Of a stretch of 64,000 bases of DNA, positions 62,147-64,000 are shown in pieces. The notes beneath the pieces were generated by a model. It did no database searches, was not told where the DNA came from, and saw only the letters and a list, made by a program, of their open reading frames with translations. The translations under genes were made by a program, and so were the position numbers. Location: NCBI RefSeq assembly GCF_027594545.1, contig NZ_CP115160.1, positions 3,357,001 to 3,421,000 on the forward strand, read 5' to 3'. This stretch comes from Algoriphagus sp. TR-M9 (GTDB lineage: Bacteria > Bacteroidota > Bacteroidia > Cytophagales > Cyclobacteriaceae). Every line of letters starts with the position of its first letter. Position 1 is the first letter of the stretch.

Positions 62147-64000
62147 CTATGTTCTTATCAAAGCACCTACCTCTTTCTCAAAGGCTTGAATCAATTTACT
62201 CATAGTTTTGTCAATTACCTTATCCGTCAAAGTTTTTTCCTGATCCTGCAGGTGAAAACTTAAGGCATAGGCTTTTTTGCCAGCTTCGATCTTATCCCCT
62301 TGGTAGACATCAAATACCCCTACCCGCTTCAGTAACTTCCCTCCAGCCTTATTGGCTACAGTTTTCACCTGATCATAGGCTATTTTTTTATCTATTACCA
62401 GCGAAAGATCCCTGCGTACCTCCGGAAATTTCGAAATTTCCTCATACTTTTTCAGACCGGAAGCTTTTTTGCAAAGCAAATCCCAGTTCAACTCGGCATA
62501 GAAAACTTCCTGCCGAACTTCAGCTTGCTTCAGGGCTTTCTCATCTACCAGACCTATAGTCCCCAATTCTTTTTGCCCCAGCATAATTTTCAAGCCATAA
62601 GCAAATGGCGCATGCTCTACCACTGAGATATCACCCGCCTGCACATTCAGTTTTTCCAGAATGCCCTCTACGGTAGCGTAAATATCCGCAAAGGCAAAGG
62701 ATTTAGAGGGCTCCAACCAGCTTTCCGCAGACCTGTTTCCCGTTAGGAATAGTGCCAGCCTCTTCCCTTCAGCATATCCCTCCTCAGTCTTTTGATAAAC
62801 GGTCCCAAACTCAAAGTATTTCAAATCTGTTTGCCGTCTATTGATATTTCTGGCCAAAACCTCCAGCCCCGTGTACAATAAGGTTTGACGCATCACATCC
62901 AAATCCTCACTCAGCTTATTGTAGATCACCACACTATCCTTAGGGTCCAAGAAACCTGATTTCTCAGCATAGGTGGATTTGGTCAGACTATTGGTGATCA
63001 TCTCATAGTATCCCTGGCCCGTCAATAATTCTGTGAGTTTGTACTGAAGTTTATTGAGGTCTTTGACCGGATGCTCGGCGAGGTAACTAGTCTGTAGGTT
63101 TTCGGCAAGTTCTACATTGTGAAAGCCGTAGATCCGCAATATCTCCTCTATGATATCTGCCTCCCGGATCACGTCTACACGGTAAGGCTTAGCTATAGCT
63201 GTGAACCCTTCTTCGGTTTCATTTTCTACTTTAATATCCAAACTCTCCAGAATTGACTTCACCTGAGAAGGCTCAATTTTCTTACCGATCAGCCTGTTGA
63301 CATGTCCGTATTTGACATCTATCACAAAGTCCTGAACCGGCTCAGGATAAATATCAATCAGTTCAGAGCTTACTTTTCCTCCTGCGATTTCCTGAAGAAG
63401 CTTAACCGCCATTTTCAGCGCGTAAACAGGCATATTGGGATCTGTACCTCTTTCGAAGCGGAAAGAAGCATCCGTCTTCAATCCATGAAACTGGCTGCCC
63501 TTTCTCACAATATCAGGAGAGAAATAAGCCGATTCCAGAAATATCGAAGTAGTGCTATCCGTCACGCCTGAGCCCTCGCCTCCAAAAACCCCAGCGATAC
63601 ACAAGCCTCCTTTTGGATCTTTGATCATCAATTCTTCCCCGGATAGCTTTCGCTCTTTTTCGTCCAAGGTGGTGAACTTGCTGTCCTTTGGCAGTTTGCC
63701 TACAATGATTTTTCCTTCGGAAATCTTATCTGCATCAAAAGCATGCAGCGGCTGTCCCAGGTCATGTAAAATGAAATTGGTAATATCTACCACATTATTG
63801 ATGGGCTCCAGATCCAAAGCCTTCAAAAAGTTCTGTAGCCATGCGGGGGAAGGTGCTATTTTCAGGTCTGTAATCACCACTCCTGCATAGCGTGGGCAGT
63901 CTGCGCTATTTTCTACCTCCACCTGTATAGCTGGACCGGCAGCCTCCACCTTCAACTCAGGAGCGGTTTCAATCTCTATATCCTTGCCCAGTAGAGCCTT
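62147..64000 (-). CDS. pheT: Phenylalanyl-tRNA synthetase beta subunit, partial
   Basis: The C-terminal 617 residues of PheT are present; the frame stays open to the right edge, so the N-terminal part with the start of the EMAP/tRNA-binding domain is outside. Seen are the B3/B4 editing domain (NNVVDITNFILHDLGQPLHA), B5 (VKYGHVNRLIGKKIEPSQVK), the catalytic-like core and the C-terminal anticodon-binding FDX-ACB domain (KFPEVRRDLSLVIDKKIAYD). Confidence 0.96.
   Translation of the reverse strand, partial: KALLGKDIEIETAPELKVEAAGPAIQVEVENSADCPRYAGVVITDLKIAPSPAWLQNFLKALDLEPINNVVDITNFILHDLGQPLHAFDADKISEGKIIVGKLPKDSKFTTLDEKERKLSGEELMIKDPKGGLCIAGVFGGEGSGVTDSTTSIFLESAYFSPDIVRKGSQFHGLKTDASFRFERGTDPNMPVYALKMAVKLLQEIAGGKVSSELIDIYPEPVQDFVIDVKYGHVNRLIGKKIEPSQVKSILESLDIKVENETEEGFTAIAKPYRVDVIREADIIEEILRIYGFHNVELAENLQTSYLAEHPVKDLNKLQYKLTELLTGQGYYEMITNSLTKSTYAEKSGFLDPKDSVVIYNKLSEDLDVMRQTLLYTGLEVLARNINRRQTDLKYFEFGTVYQKTEEGYAEGKRLALFLTGNRSAESWLEPSKSFAFADIYATVEGILEKLNVQAGDISVVEHAPFAYGLKIMLGQKELGTIGLVDEKALKQAEVRQEVFYAELNWDLLCKKASGLKKYEEISKFPEVRRDLSLVIDKKIAYDQVKTVANKAGGKLLKRVGVFDVYQGDKIEAGKKAYALSFHLQDQEKTLTDKVIDKTMSKLIQAFEKEVGALIRT

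Noticed and set aside
1..64000. CRISPR arrays, tRNA or rRNA genes, phage or IS transposase genes.
   Set aside because: None recognised on reading through both strands; repeats present are the leader, hairpin and duplication types described.

Overview
This 64-kb window looks like a chromosome segment of a Bacteroidota bacterium of the order Cytophagales, most like an Algoriphagus-type member of the Cyclobacteriaceae. The support is SusC/SusD pairs, TAnnTTTG-type promoters, weak Shine-Dalgarno sequences, B12-dependent MutA/MutB, a TRAP uronate importer and moderate GC. The genus is inference.

Layout. 1-702: 5' end of a SusC-like receptor with a well-formed promoter. 1125-1772: two tandem copies of a leader-peptide repeat, then an orphan HI0074-type protein. 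1811-7112: dnaA and methylmalonyl-CoA mutase. 7124-8010: a RES/Xre toxin-antitoxin pair. 8107-15708: mixed genes (AGE-family epimerase lipoprotein, DUF389 protein behind a third leader copy, Dph6-like ATPase, two small secreted proteins, ferredoxin with its reductase, MarR regulator). 15828-22304: a vitamin B12 uptake locus, with btuF-btuC-btuD facing left and a cobalamin riboswitch, btuB and a BtuG-like propeller facing right. 22345-22458: a hairpin element with 14-bp inverted ends.

22490-56319 is one large pectin-utilisation locus. Secreted enzymes (two PL1 lyases, GH28, GH105, a GH43, two CE8 methylesterases, one fused to an alpha/beta-hydrolase, two CE12 acetylesterases, a DUF4861 protein) strip and cleave homogalacturonan and probably rhamnogalacturonan. 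SusC/SusD and a DUF4957/DUF5123-type surface lipoprotein bind and import oligomers. A TRAP transporter brings monomers into the cytoplasm. KduI-KduD handle unsaturated uronate and UxaC-UxaB-UxaA handle galacturonate, both ending at 2-keto-3-deoxygluconate. The KDG kinase and KDPG aldolase are not in the window. A LacI-family regulator sits in the kdu/uxa operon, and a shared palindrome (GCAATCGATTGC and variants) lies before uxaA, the SusC gene, the DUF4861 operon and kduI, with a weaker variant before the TRAP operon. This defines a regulon from sequence alone.

56300-59802: a lipoprotein GH43 surrounded by three copies of an MtfA-type peptidase gene in different states of decay, one patch being almost identical between two copies. 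59939-64000: housekeeping genes rny, zapA, a small coiled-coil protein and a partial pheT.

The most unusual signal is the short repeat found before three unrelated genes (four copies: 1125, 1244, 9553 and 30819 on the minus strand). Each copy ends exactly at the start codon of the next gene. It encodes a small peptide beginning MKSSMSEATH and/or ending in a conserved RFH...QII-type tail, whose TGA stop overlaps the downstream ATG. It also carries hairpins, one with a compensatory change between copies. It looks like a transposable or duplicated translational-coupling leader.
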